A DNA stretch of 64,000 nucleotides from Deroplatys truncata (lineage: Eukaryota > Arthropoda > Insecta > Mantodea > Mantidae): positions 460,620,321-460,684,320 of the forward strand of contig CM060990.1 in the NCBI GenBank assembly GCA_030765065.1. The letters run 5' to 3'. Position numbers and translations under genes: made by a program. How positions within the stretch are numbered: the stretch's first letter is position 1; each line of letters starts with the position of its first letter. Shown piece by piece: positions 10,389 to 22,060 of the stretch. The notes beneath the pieces are model-generated. The model saw only the letters and a program-made list of their open reading frames with translations. It had not been told where the DNA came from and did no database searches.

Positions 10389-10605
10389 TAATAATAAATT
10401 AAAAAAGCCGTAGCCATGATGTTACTGCAGATGGAACCTTTTTTGCTTTCTTTGATGCACCTGCACCTGTTGCCACCCGCTCTTTGGACCGCTCCTTTGT
10501 CTCTGGCGGGTAGAAATGAATCCATATTTCATCTACTGTTAATGAAACTTAATAGAAAGTCGCTGGAATTGTGTTTAAACAAATCTAGACACTCTTGAGA
10601 AATAC
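9945..10605 (-). pseudogene. Mariner transposase, catalytic and C-terminal part, broken
   Basis: Minus-strand reading gives pieces of a mariner transposase in order: VDEIWIHFYPPETKERSKER (first catalytic Asp, ~10530), then VVLTNYLQKGRTFTGESYVA, then KVFFHHDNPPSHMS (second Asp, ~10180) and PPYSPDLTPSDLSLFPNLRK (third Asp region, ~10090), ending at a stop at 9948-9950. Both the HDN and SPDL motifs are preserved. The frame is shifted and is split at 10321-10398 by a TAA microsatellite. The enzyme would cut and paste TA-flanked DNA; this copy cannot. No terminal inverted repeats were found. Confidence 0.85.
10321..10398 (+). repeat. (TAA)n microsatellite inside mariner gene
   Basis: About 26 trinucleotide units with one interruption. 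It sits between the codons for the mariner sequence around 'MATAF' and 'GVVLTNYL', so it expanded or inserted within the former coding region. Confidence 0.9.
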
Positions 10606-10609
10606 TAAT

Positions 10610-10935
10610 TTAAATGCGTTGATGGTTCATTGTTAACAAACACAACACCTATCGACCAGAAAGCTTCCCCATACGCAAAACTTCCTGTTAAAGCGTAGTG
10701 GACACGGTCTACGAGGTATTGTAATTCATGAACAGTAGTCACTCTGTAGGGTTTCAATTTTAAAAGTTTGGCGCTGTATGAACAGAGTTTTTGAAACATC
10801 CAGTTGCTGTGCAACACGTCTTAAGAGACTTCTTTGGACAGCGTTCGAATCGAATGATGCACCAATTTTGTCAATTTTTTCCTCTGTTAGAACATGTATT
10901 TTACGCTTCTTAGGTTTAACGTTTATCTATCGCGT
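10610..10935 (-). pseudogene. N-terminal relic of a second mariner-superfamily transposase
   Basis: Minus-strand translation gives KKRKIHVLTEEKIDKIGASF, then LLRRVAQQLDVSKT and, after a frameshift, KLLKLKPYRVTTVHELQ. This is the helix-turn-helix DNA-binding region of a Tc/mariner-superfamily transposase different from the classical mariner that follows it at 9945-10605. It lies upstream on the same strand, so together they look like a chimeric gene. The junction is near 10600-10660. I assign the superfamily from recognised motifs only; frameshifts and the missing catalytic part make it non-functional. Confidence 0.65.
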
Positions 10936-11976
10936 TATCCTAAACGCATTAACCATACGGCAGTATACATCTGACAGTATCGCTATTTGGAACTGAAATA
11001 CCAGAAATGTCTCCTGAAATTATCTACACACCTGTCTACATGATTCGGTTTTTATGTATGTATTGTACACACAAATACTTTGATTAAGCATGAATATTTA
11101 GGTTGGCATTTCAGTGTACCAATAACAAGACAAGAACAGCAAAAGTAATAAGTATACTCTAAAATAATTCAGACACAACACAACTGTTTGAATAAGCTTT
11201 CAGTTTTTAGATGCACAATGAACAGACTCTAGTCTTTGCAGCACGAACAGAAGGCAGCAACTGACAGTGGACATTCACAAACCAATAAAAGCAGCCTTGA
11301 GCAGTTAATTCACCGATAGTGAGCCAGCGGAACAATACCAAGGTCACTGCAGTGCAAGCGAATCACGCATACACGCGATCGTGGCTGGGTTACAAAACGA
11401 CCGCTTTTACATATTGGATACGTAAAAACTAATGTGCATAAAATTATAGAATAGAAAGGCAGTGCCAAAATGAGTATTTTGAGGTTAGGAACAAGGCGTC
11501 GCTGAAACGTTTCTGTTGCGCTACATGCGTCAGTATTAAATCCGTCATATTAGAGTCTCGATTGTGAAACCTATTGTGACGTGCTAGATTTAATGAAAAC
11601 ACAATTTTGTACAGTACTAGTCACTCTCGTTAGGTGTGTGTTATGTTCAGTGCAGCATTTGTGTTGTGAAACTTGCTGGATGATACGGTAATGCCGAACT
11701 CTCGAATTGTTCAGTACAAAGAGTGCAGCACAGTAAGCGTAAGTAATGGCTAGTTTCTCATTGTGTACCAGTGCTTATTATTTGAGACACTACGTACACG
11801 ATAGTCGTGTGAGTTACATTTCATTTTGACTGGAAATTGAAGACGTTTCATAAAGTCAGATTTCAATTATATTTATGTAGCGCTGCTGCATTTTATGACG
11901 TATGCAATATCTGTTCCTATCCTCAAAATACTCGTACTTAGGTTCTACTCTACCTGCACATTACTTTTCGCACTCT

Positions 11977-11978
<2 letters not shown>
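10936..11978. other. No confirmed feature; weak exon-like signal
   Basis: Ordinary-looking mixed-composition DNA. One stretch (11692-11746) has an ATG, an open frame MPNSRIVQYKECSTVS and a splice-donor-like GTAAGT. I do not call it a gene. 'ttaggttggcatttcag' at ~11099 resembles a mariner terminal repeat but has no partner that I found. Confidence 0.3.
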
Positions 11979-12017
<39 letters not shown>

Positions 12018-12032
12018 CGCGCGCGCGCGCGC
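11979..12032 (+). repeat. (GT)n(GC)n microsatellite
   Basis: About 17 GT units grading into about 9 GC units. Alternating purine-pyrimidine sequence of this kind can adopt Z-DNA. Confidence 0.95.
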
Positions 12033-15000
12033 CAAGACTCTGAATGCTATGGCAAAATGTAACGAAAAGTTAACTTATTAGCTAAAGCAAACGGGTACTA
12101 TAGTATAATAACTTAGTAAAACCCCTCGGTCTACGGAATACGCGAGTATTCAGGAGGGATAAATCCCCTCCTCTACTTGTCGTTTGCCTTTAGTTACTGA
12201 GTTATCCAATGAGGTGTCTTAAAGAGGAAGTGGGCTGATACGTGGGAAACAAGTGTCACGTCACTGTTGTGAACACAGCAATTTTATAGTGTAGACAAAT
12301 TTAATAGGATCTTGTTTACATCTTGATAATTCAGAAACTAAAATGCTTATTCCTTGTTCTGTTAGATGTATGTTAAAAAGCACAGTTTCGAGATGATGAT
12401 GACGTGTGATTGGGCTGCTTATAGAAAAAATTAAAGCCCCTAGGTTTCTTTGTAAAGCTTAGATTGAAATAATTTGTATTATGAAAATCAATCAGCGAAA
12501 AACTTTTTTCCTTGAAGAGATAGATGGGGAGTGGAGGCTATGAAATACCCTAAAAGTGGAAGATATCCCATGATAATACCGCATGTTTGTGAAATGCTAT
12601 CGCTAGTTATATGCAAACACTTGCTTTCACACCCGGTGCACCTTGATCTTTGCGTGGCCTGTCACAGCTTGGATAGTTACAACAGTGGGTGATTAAGTGA
12701 TAAACGATTTTGTGAGAATAAAATAGAATAAAACACGGGCTAAGCGAAATTATGGCATGTGGTGCTTAAGCAGCGACTCAGAGACAGAGTAGGAGAGGCA
12801 TGCCCGACCAAGGCAGTTACGGAGGGGAATACATGACCAGGTGAGTTACCCCTCCCAAGGCGTTTTTTATAAGTTGCTGAACTATAGAATCTTAATGTAC
12901 ATTAAAGTTACAGTACGCCTAACTTATTGCTAGTCACCTGTAGCTTTATTTTCAGCGATTGTTTTTATGATCTGCATTTATAATGCAGTAAAATGGCTCT
13001 CTTTCCTTCAGAGAAATTTTTACCAATACACTTATTCCTGCTCATATGAATTAATTGCGGATGTCCTGTTTTCCATTATGAATACAGATCGTAAATGACA
13101 GTATTCTGGCGACTGTTTTCGTAGTACTGTACCGCGTTTCAGGAACGAAATGTTGGCGTCGCATTCGCTCTGCATCTGCTCCTGTTGAAAGAAGTAATTG
13201 TTAAATGATAAAAGTGTTTAACACCTGCAACAGCTTGATGCAATTAATGTACAGATCTAACTAATAAAGACAACTCAGGAATTTATGCAACAATTTCCTT
13301 ACAATCCCACATCAGAGAAGCTTTCATGAAAGGCAACTATTTCCGCAGAACTAGCCGCTTTGGAAACTGTGTCAAACACGGCAGTTTTCTATTCTGGATA
13401 AAGTGCAATATTCAATGTCGCTGCCGTATTAGAGTTTATTCTAGAACCACGAGTTTTCGAATGTACGCCAAGTTCTGGAAGTAGCATGCGGCTGCCGTAA
13501 ACTCGTTATTGCACACGTTATGGGATTTAAAATACGTGCAATAGCCTGAATCGCAGTAAAAGCTAACTCTACATAAGACATGATTATCGCGCAGTGTCTG
13601 TATATTTTGTGAAATATGCAACAGCAGGTGCTATGAAAGATTTCAAGGATGTTGCCACTCCAAATGAAAATAATGGATGATTGACATGTTTGATAGCTTG
13701 TCTGCTAATAGTTTACAGACTGTTGATGAGCGTATAATTATGTTCAAGGACAGTTGGCATGCTATTCCTTTTCTTTTAATGTAAATTTGCATGATCGTGT
13801 CTGCTTTTCATACTCTGTGACAATTGTTAAATTTCAAAGGCTACTTTTGCACTGTGAAACGTTAGCGATATCTCTGAGCACTCCAAGTTTCTGAGTCACA
13901 GGTTAGTCAGTTGAGCAATATTACCTGGTGCTTATAGTACTATGGCAATGCTGATAAATGCATATGAGCAGCATCTTATCAAGGAGGTAATCTCTTTGGA
14001 CTTGTTAAGAAGAAACAACAATACTACTGAGAAAACCTGACGAAACCATTCCAACATTATCTACATTACTTCCACAATTATAACTACCATTACAACATAA
14101 ATCAATTATTTCCAATTCGGTGAGGCGCAACAATTCTGCGGTCTGGTGGAATTGTTTATGTCCTGTTGGCTTCGCTTTTGAAGAAATGTATAACAGCTGC
14201 TTAACGCGTGTAACAATCGCTGCTTCTGCCTGCAACTCCATGCTTGTTGATTAACAAAAAACTAGCTTCTTTCTTCTGTTTTTGCCTTCTCGCTCACTCA
14301 AAACTGTCTCGACCGACTGATTCATCAGTTGCTCCCTTGGAAATGTGCCGTGTTATTTCGGATGGTATTACTTATCTCTGATGTTTCCTGAACATTTGAT
14401 ACCAGAAGACTTCATACCAGCCAACCTCTCTGGACTGGCCACGCTTTTCCGATTTCTTCCCTTGACCAATAAAACCACATGACTAGTTGTGCCTGGCGGC
14501 GGCGATGGTCCAACTATACACCGCACTTCTGTTACAATTTTGTAAAATTATTGTTGCTTTTACAATTATTACTATTACTTAGCTATTTTATTATTTGTAA
14601 AGATGCTGTTTAATTTCATCAGAAGCTGTGAGTGTATCTTTAGATTTACAAGTCACGAGGTTATGGTCACAGAGAAATTCAAAACTCGAGTGTGGGATTT
14701 AATTAGACAATTTTGCCATTAAAGCAAACTATGTAAAGCAATTTAAGCGGGCACTTATTTACAGAGCTGCTCTATGACCAGCAAATGCAAGAAGATCGCT
14801 TTCACCATTTTCCAGATAGGTTTATAACACACCAGAAACTTTTGGGAAAATCTGAGATCCCTTTGTCGATGCAGTTTAAATTTTATTAAACAGATTATGT
14901 TGCCACCGCTGGTATTTTACAATTATTAAAAATCCTATTGACGCTATAAGTGTTTCGCTGGATTTCGAGCTTTCACAACAAAAGGATAGGGAAGTGATAA

Positions 15001-16610
15001 TTACACATAAAATGTGTAAGGTTGAACTTCGGTTTCTTCCGTTTATTTGAGTCAAAGTAGTTAAGCATACGAAAAGTGAAGTAGTTGTTAAAATAATTAT
15101 GTAAACATAACTACGGATACCGACTGGTAACAGTCCTCGCTCAATGAAATTCTAAATTACAAAAAATGTAATTAATTACGCATACGTTTGCAATTAAAAT
15201 TGCCATATCTAGGTTACCTTTCCTTTCCGGCACTTTCCGCAACACACCATTTGATATTAACCAGATAATGCTAGTGTGCAGTTTACTGATTATTCTCTGT
15301 CTTGAGGTTGCATACAAATATATGCGTCTAATAACTTGAAGAATGCAAAACCCGTTAGGGTTAAATCTTCGATAATGAGAAGCAGCCAGCGTATGCCTAT
15401 CACACTTAGAAGAGAATCACTTCAAATAAAAGAGTGTATAAGTTCCCTGCTCCTTGCGAGGAGTCGCTTTGGGCAGAAAAACTCTCAAGCTTCCTGATAA
15501 TTGAGCGAGATACGATATTCTCACTAAGATAATAGGAGCTGATAATTAAAGATGGTGTTTTATAGGTTACTCCGGCATTAATTTTGATCGAGTTGAGAAG
15601 TTCGAACTGCTTCAGGCACAAGAGCAATTACTTCTATGAACTCTGCTCGATAAGTCTGTATTCCACGACTAATTGCGTCATCCCACCATAGCATTATGTC
15701 TACTTTCAGCTTTCTAACGGAACTTAGGCCGCAACATATAGAGGAATCTGACATTATATACACAAAAACCGTTTGCTTATATTCGATATTGTAAGCATTA
15801 AAGTATGAATGAGTGATTCCCTTTGCAATACTTACTATGAGCATTTTTAGACGGATGCTCGAAATCATGTGGATAATTTTTGTGTGTAAACATGTTTCCT
15901 GTACCCCCTAGTACTGCAGGAAATAAATGGTAAAAACATAATTCCCTTTTGCACGCCTAAGTGTGATGTAACGTGTGAGAGATTCGACCGCCAATTCAGG
16001 CACTGTACACATTAGGTTAACATGCGGCATGTTTTTTGTTTCCGTGGCTGGTTATCGAGTAGAACTTTTTCCACTGTAGATTCTTATCTTAGTAAATTCT
16101 GTTTGCGTCTACATTTAGCAGGTACATATCTACTCCAAGTGGATTTGAAGTTGTATTGTAGCAATACTTATTACTCCTACTTCATAACAGTCCAGTCCGT
16201 TTCTTTGCAATGAGCACAGAACGAAAATTGGCAACAGGTAGATTAGGTGTGAAGAGTTAAGCAGCTTTTGAGGTGCCGATGTAAATGCAATGAGAGCGAC
16301 GATGACAATAGCATACTAGTTGATCACATATTCTCACTTCCTGTCACATTTTATATTTCCTTTCCATCTGTACTTTAGGAAACAAATAGCTTTTTCAATG
16401 CTTTCAAACTAAGAATAGCAGTGAGTACTTCCATGTTGACTAAAATTTTTATAATATTGTCATTCGAATGTATTTCCTTTCCTACATGCTTGAAGATAAC
16501 GAATGAAAACATACGTGAGAAAAGGTAATGACTAGGAAACACAGCAGGACAGGCGTGAATAGCTAAGTGGGCGCATCGAAAGTTCATTTCATTAAAGGTG
16601 TGTTATGTAA
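12033..16610. other. Long stretch without recognised gene or repeat
   Basis: About 4.6 kb, the largest plain interval in the window. Minus-strand frames of 61-96 codons (13436-13621, 14005-14241, 15406-15868) have no recognised domain. A strong donor-like AG|GTGAGT lies at 12839-12846 but no exon frame supports it. This could be a host intron or intergenic sequence, or repeats too old to see. Confidence 0.4.
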
Positions 16611-16617
16611 AAATGTT

Positions 16618-17815
16618 AAACTTTACTTTCTCTACTGTCTTCCAATAGTAAGTAGAGCAAGTATTGTATTCCAATAAAAAAAATCGATGTTGAGATTTTG
16701 CCGGGAATATACAGATTGGACCATTTTGGTTGAGACTATATAATATCTCCAAAACTAAGCGTTGTAGAAAGAAATATCTTGAATAAAAGTTGCTTGACAT
16801 TATGGGGGAAAGTAAATGCCATTAGTCGGGTTTTGTTTGGAGGACGTTATGATAGTCATTTTAGGGTCAATTTAATTTTTAAATGGGAACCTACAATTAG
16901 GGTAAAATTAAATTGACCCTAAAATGACCATCACAACATCCTCCAAATAAAATACAACTAATGGCATTTACTTTCCCCCGTAACATCAAGCAACTTTTAT
17001 TAAAGACATTTCTTTCTACACTTAGTTTTGGAGATATTATGCAGCCTCAACTTAAATGGTCCGCTCTGTATATTTTGAGGCACCTTGAATAAAACAAATT
17101 TAGAAAAGGTGTCTGTGTATATATTACATACATTATATAATCTGTGAACAGCGTAATTCAAAAAACGAAAGGTTGTTATTTAAGTTCAACGTCCTCCAAG
17201 ACACGAAGACACGAGGATATGCAAGAAAATCCCCCACCCTGAACTACCCTTTACATGGAAAAAGTTACGTTATTTTTCATTTTCTCAAAGTGACGGTTTT
17301 ATACAAATACCATGTGTTTAAGACATTTGCATGACAAATAAAGTGTGTATCTTGAATTTTCTGCGAATAGCCTTGAAGTCCTCTCTATTCTGAAGAACTA
17401 ATGCAAATTGGTAAAACGTAGGAGGTAGACCAAAAATGTAATTCTCGTTAAAGCATACAGTTTATGTCCTAAAACAATTTTTGGGACGTTAACCATTTCC
17501 GATATATTCTTTGTTATTGGTTTTAATTGTCAAATACCTACGTATACTTTTTTCAAGTGGAAAGTCGCCATTCGTTTTTTCTCCTGGTCATGCAAGTGGC
17601 ATGGCATTGCAAAGCCATTACATAGCGACACTCGTTTTAAAAATATGATTATCGCGTTAGTCTGCTTAATCCCTCTTATACGTACAACGAAATGTGTAAA
17701 TGTGTAATGAATGTTTTCTCTTAAAAAGAAGTAGCTAGAGAACAAGCCTTTATAAAAATACTTTGTAGAAGAGTGAGTAGTGGAAGTCATGCGAATGCAA
17801 CATATTAGATTTTTT
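16618..17815 (+). repeat. Family E copy 2, near full length, with nested MITE
   Basis: It starts with the family's terminal block (TTACTTTCTCTACT ... AGTAAGTAGAG, a short hairpin) and ends at 'gtcatgcgaatgcaacatat'. At 16712-17068 it is interrupted by a foldback MITE. The E sequence continues across the insertion: 'gagattttgccggg' on the left, 'ttttgaggcaccttgaa' on the right. Without the MITE the copy is about 840 bp. Confidence 0.75.
16712..17068. mobile_element. Foldback MITE with ~165-bp inverted arms
   Basis: The two arms are near-complete inverted copies (16712-16880 and ~16905-17068) around a ~25-bp loop. The innermost 25 bp of the arms, from GTCATTTTAGGGTC on the left, pair perfectly. 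The ends read CAGATTGGACCATTTT and, reversed, CAGAGCGGACCATTTA. TATA flanks both sides (16708-16711, 17069-17072), consistent with a TA or TATA target. It has no coding capacity. The transposase family is not determined; Tc1/mariner is plausible from the TA flank. Confidence 0.85.
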
Positions 17816-18944
17816 GTATAATGTTCTGTTAACGCAATCTACTCGTATCTATGAAAATCCAGAGATCCACGTTTTTCTTCTAATTTCTTTGACCTTCTTT
17901 TGCCATACATTCAGAACATAAACCATATAGTACACACAGCTTTTTAACTATCTGTGTCAAACCATTAACATAATAACAGTTTATTCATAATTAATCACTT
18001 TTTGATATGGTAATATGAAATCTTGGATCCTACGGATTATCGTTTTCATTTTGAGCTTAGTATACAAACATAAAGAAATGTTTGTGGAGCGCTTCTTAAT
18101 TTTAATTAATTTAAGAGAAAAAATATTATACACATGTTACTGAATGTGTCAACGTTTTCAATGGGAGTTCTGGAAAATAATTATTTTCAGTTGAACTACT
18201 TAATATTTTAATTAGTGCGCAACAACTTTAAATCTGTAATTCCTGAAGTTCTGAAAATTTCAAACAAAAGAATCATATACTGTGGCCCAAGATGCATTCT
18301 GAATAGTGAAAAATGCTGAAAAAAAGGAGTTGATAAACATGGAATTTAAAATTGAATGCGGTGTTTTACCTAAATGGTACAATAACAAACAAATGTCCAT
18401 TTGTGGTTTTAAAATTTTGATATTAAAAACTAATTGCGTAGCATGAAAGATATAATAAAATAAAAAAAAAAACAAATGTTCATCCTTTTTTGGGCAGGGG
18501 GCAAATTTCTCAGATGCATTGCCTTGACTGGATTATTTAGAACCGCTGACGAAGTACTTTATTTGGAGCAATGGACCTTCATTAAGTTCGCTTAGCCCCT
18601 TATCTGTGTATATTGAAAAGGAGAATACACGCCGATATATTCCTTGTTATGAAGAAAGGAAATGCAAGCGGATAATATAATCCTTTTTATGCATTAAGTT
18701 TAGCAAAATGTCAAATATCATTTTTTAGAAATTCGTATATTTTCACAACCCAATTTTGGTTATCAATGGCTTTGTAAAAATGCATTGTCACGTTTAACAA
18801 AGTACACTCCAAATACATCTGAAGTATGTAGCAAGCGCTCTTTTTGACATCGCCCGAATTTTAGCTTTTACTTTCTGAGAGAATCATATCTAAACGAGAT
18901 GCAATTATGCGCACAAGCTTAAACAAAATTATATCTAAATGATG
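17816..18944. other. No recognised feature
   Basis: AT-rich DNA. A 71-codon minus-strand frame at 18260-18475 is dominated by Phe and Leu and looks like chance. Confidence 0.45.

Positions 18945-18984
<40 letters not shown>
18945..18984 (+). repeat. (CT)n microsatellite
   Basis: About 20 uninterrupted CT units just upstream of the inverted family E copy. Confidence 0.95.
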
Positions 18985-18989
<5 letters not shown>

Positions 18990-19009
18990 TGAATTCTAAA
19001 GTTTTGGTA

Positions 19010-19905
19010 AAGAAACCCTCCAGCAGAACGGTGAAAATCTAATGTATTGCAATCACATGACTTTCTCTACCCACTTCGTTTATTTTTTATATAGTTTCTA
19101 CAAATTGTTCCAACGAAACCTTATTTTTCTATCCACTTCATGTTCGAGATAAACCTCTGGGGGAAATAGTTTTATTATAAGTATATTTCGTTGTAGGTAA
19201 AAGGAGGATAGAGAAAACCGAATCGATAGTCAGGTGTTTAAATGCGAGCGACTATATCCTGGCCTTCAATTCCATATTCTCTGCATGACAACGCGAGAAA
19301 CAACTAATAAGTGATAGCACCTCAAAAACATGACAAAGTACTGAAAAATTCAAACTCGGTACAACTCGGAAATGGCTAATGCCAAAAAAAGGTTATTTAA
19401 AATACATTGTGTGTTTTATAAAGATCACCTTTTTATTCAGTACGTTTTTACCTATCTCTAAAGTTTACCAGTTATATAAAATTGTATAAAGTTCCTTCCG
19501 AATGAAGAGGACTTCACGGAAAATTCAGAAAATTCAAGATATGCATTTTATCATGTAAATATCTTAAATATATGGTGTTTTAGTCAAAACCGTTAGAACC
19601 ATTTTTAAGACAATCAAAATTTTCGAAAAACATTCCATGTAAAGGGTAGTTTGGGATGGTAGGATTTTCTTGAAAAACGTTGTGATGCATCTTTGCAAGA
19701 TATGAACTTAATATCAAGTTTGGTATTTATTGGACTTTTCTTTTTTGAGTTATGCTGTTCACAGACCCATACGTACACACAGACCTTTTTCTAAAAATGC
19801 TTCAGGAGACTTCAAAACATATGTCCGGTGAAATCTCGACATTCATTTTCGGTTGAAATACAATACTTCTTTTATTTCTACGTATGTAGTAGAGAAAGTA
19901 AAAAT
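19010..19905 (-). repeat. Family E copy 3, near full length, inverted
   Basis: Reading from 19905 downwards gives the start block TTACTTTCTCTACTAC, then 'gagatttcaccggacatatg', 'ctgtgaacagcataactcaa', 'aaactaccctttacatggaa', 'tatcttgaattttctgaatt' and the end 'gagaaagtcatgtgattgca'. This is the most complete copy in the window and defines a unit of about 880 bp with no reading frame. Both ends contain an ACTTTCTCTAC motif in opposite orientation, hinting at terminal inverted repeats. Confidence 0.8.
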
Positions 19906-21520
19906 AAACTGTTAGTTGAATTGGTTCACAATATGATTTGGTACTGCAGACAAGGGGATGCTGGTCTCAAACGGTAGAATAACAAAATATTTTGATATAA
20001 AGTGAATAAGGTAGCTGCAACATTTCGACATTTTGCTCCATGAATAAATGTGTTATCAGGTGTTGAGAAAACCAACATCTGATGTTCTATGCAACACAAC
20101 GGCAGCCTTTGTCCCCTAACATGTAGGAATTAGCGATAACAACCACATTTAGCTTCTCTATGCCCGCATCGTTAAAGAATCGTTTTCGCCAGAGAAGCTT
20201 ATCCGAAAGAGATGCCAATTAGTAGAACCGTACACTCTTCCATGTGCCCAGCATGACCACTGAAACAAGATATGCTGACCACTCGGTCTTAACTACTCCA
20301 CTCCCTCGATAGCCCTACCAGAAGATTAAGTTCCCACATCAAAGATTTAGATGCCCACCAACTTTCCAGCTCGGCTTTCCCTATTCTTCCAAAACTACTA
20401 ACATAAATACAATATCCAATCAAAAGCATCCCTTTCAGACACAAGCCCTCTATTGGCTCTCACAAATTAAATTGCGAAGATTGAGATTCAGGGCCGTAAA
20501 TAGCAAACTGGCGCGGCAGATGGTAATGAGATGGAGCTAAACATAGATTAAATCTTTTCTAAACCGTCTTGTATACAGGGTGTAAGCGACATATGAACCA
20601 ACCCTGGAAAGAAGCCTTAAACAAAGTTGTCATGCCTTTGTACGGCCCAGAATCGTCTTCCAAATTTTTTAATAAGCCGCCAAGCCACCACCATCCAGCA
20701 TAGGATGGAACTGACCCTGATGCACTTGCTGGATATATTTAGGGTACATTTATTTTCATGCGCAATATTTCTAATGTAATGAGATTGCGAGTGATTGATT
20801 ATAATGTGTTAAATGAAAAAATAGCATGCACCATAAACACTGCTTTTTGGCTTTAAAAGTTTTCTAGAGCATTAAATTTCAACTCTTCGGGATTGTGTTT
20901 TGTCTCGCCACTTTTAAGACGCAGGTGACGAACTACTAATATCTACATACACTTAGATACACTTCCGAGACCTGTTTCATAACGAATCAAATCCAGCTTG
21001 AAATGTTTTTGCACTCTGATTTGAGTATAAGTTAAAACGACTTTATCAAAGATTTCAGGGCTCGATGTTCGCTTAATATGATTGCATAGTTCATTTAGCT
21101 CCCAAACAAGGCATCCTTGCAAACTGTTGCAAACGAAAGTAAAAATAAAGAATTGAGGTGGTTGCATTTCAGTATGTAAACACTTTGGCAATGTTATTTC
21201 TTCCGATTAGTCCTACACTCCATGAAATTGCATACAGATGTTGAATTGGTAAACTGGAGGCTATTTGTATGTACCCGGCTGACCAAAAGCCGGTGAATAT
21301 TAAATTTCATTGATGACAGGATACAACTGGTAATTAGAGGAGGTCAAAACGATCAGAAGCATTTTCATGCATGATATATTACAGTTGTGTATCATGAGGA
21401 AAAATTAAATAATTATGCTTATTCTGATATCCACCAAATATAAACCTATAATACTGAAAAACTGAAAACCATGACCAAATTAATTCCGCTGCTACGATCG
21501 CATTATTGCGTTAGAAACAA
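19906..21520. other. No recognised feature
   Basis: An 82-codon minus-strand frame (20943-21191, MPKCLHTEMQ...) has no domain I recognise. 'tatacagggtgtaagcgaca' near 20573 resembles a DNA-transposon end but has no matching partner. Confidence 0.4.
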
Positions 21521-21645
21521 GGATTCTTTTCTGTCTCTGTCTCTCACAATTTCTCCTTCTCCTCCCCTCTTTCTTTTCCTCTCTTTCCATTCTCATTCTT
21601 CCGGCTTCCGTCGCCTTCTTTTCATCTCTCCGTCTCTGTGCAATG
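21521..21645 (+). repeat. Polypyrimidine tract
   Basis: About 125 bases are overwhelmingly C and T (purine-rich on the minus strand). The tract is imperfect, not a simple microsatellite, and could form triplex structure. The open frames across it are compositional artefacts. Confidence 0.7.
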
Positions 21646-21945
21646 AACCTGATATGTGATGATTTGAAAGCCAGTAACAAAATCACGAACTCGGCACCAG
21701 CTTTCAGGGGTGTATTATACGAACAAATCTGAGATAAAGACGTAAAGGAAATTATATTCTTAAATAACAGTTCTCCTGTTATAGCAATAAAAATATTATG
21801 CAATCAGAAGGTGCATTCTGGCAATAAAAACATACAAGCCTGCTGCTTACATATAGCCCGGCCAACCGGCTTTATAGTAGCTGCAAACATCTTTAAGAAT
21901 GATGGGGGTAACAGCGCAGAGTCCGATCGGTCTCGTGGCAGATAG

Positions 21946-22049
21946 TTTTTTTTTTTTTTTTTATTTATGGACGCTCTTTAACTACTATGGTTCTTAGCGT
22001 CCCATTCTATATTGGGCGTGAAACACCTGTAATTTTGCTCAGAGGCCTC
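21946..22049 (-). mobile_element. 5'-truncated SINE, family D, with duplication
   Basis: A T-run (A-tail on the minus strand) leads into the family D 3' body ('ggacgctctttaactactat', 'cgtcccattctatattgggc'), which stops at 'cagaggcctc'. It is bracketed by TGGCAGATAG at 21936-21945 and 22050-22059. About 100 bp is retained; the tRNA head is missing. This is a typical truncated target-primed insertion. Confidence 0.85.
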
Positions 22050-22060
22050 TGGCAGATAGT

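Noticed and set aside
10500-10600. Overlapping plus-strand frame of 60 codons
   Set aside because: Antisense shadow of the mariner transposase relic.
11098-11125. Mariner terminal repeat (TTAGGTTGGCATTTC)
   Set aside because: It points away from the mariner relic at 9945-10605 and no matching inverted end was found.
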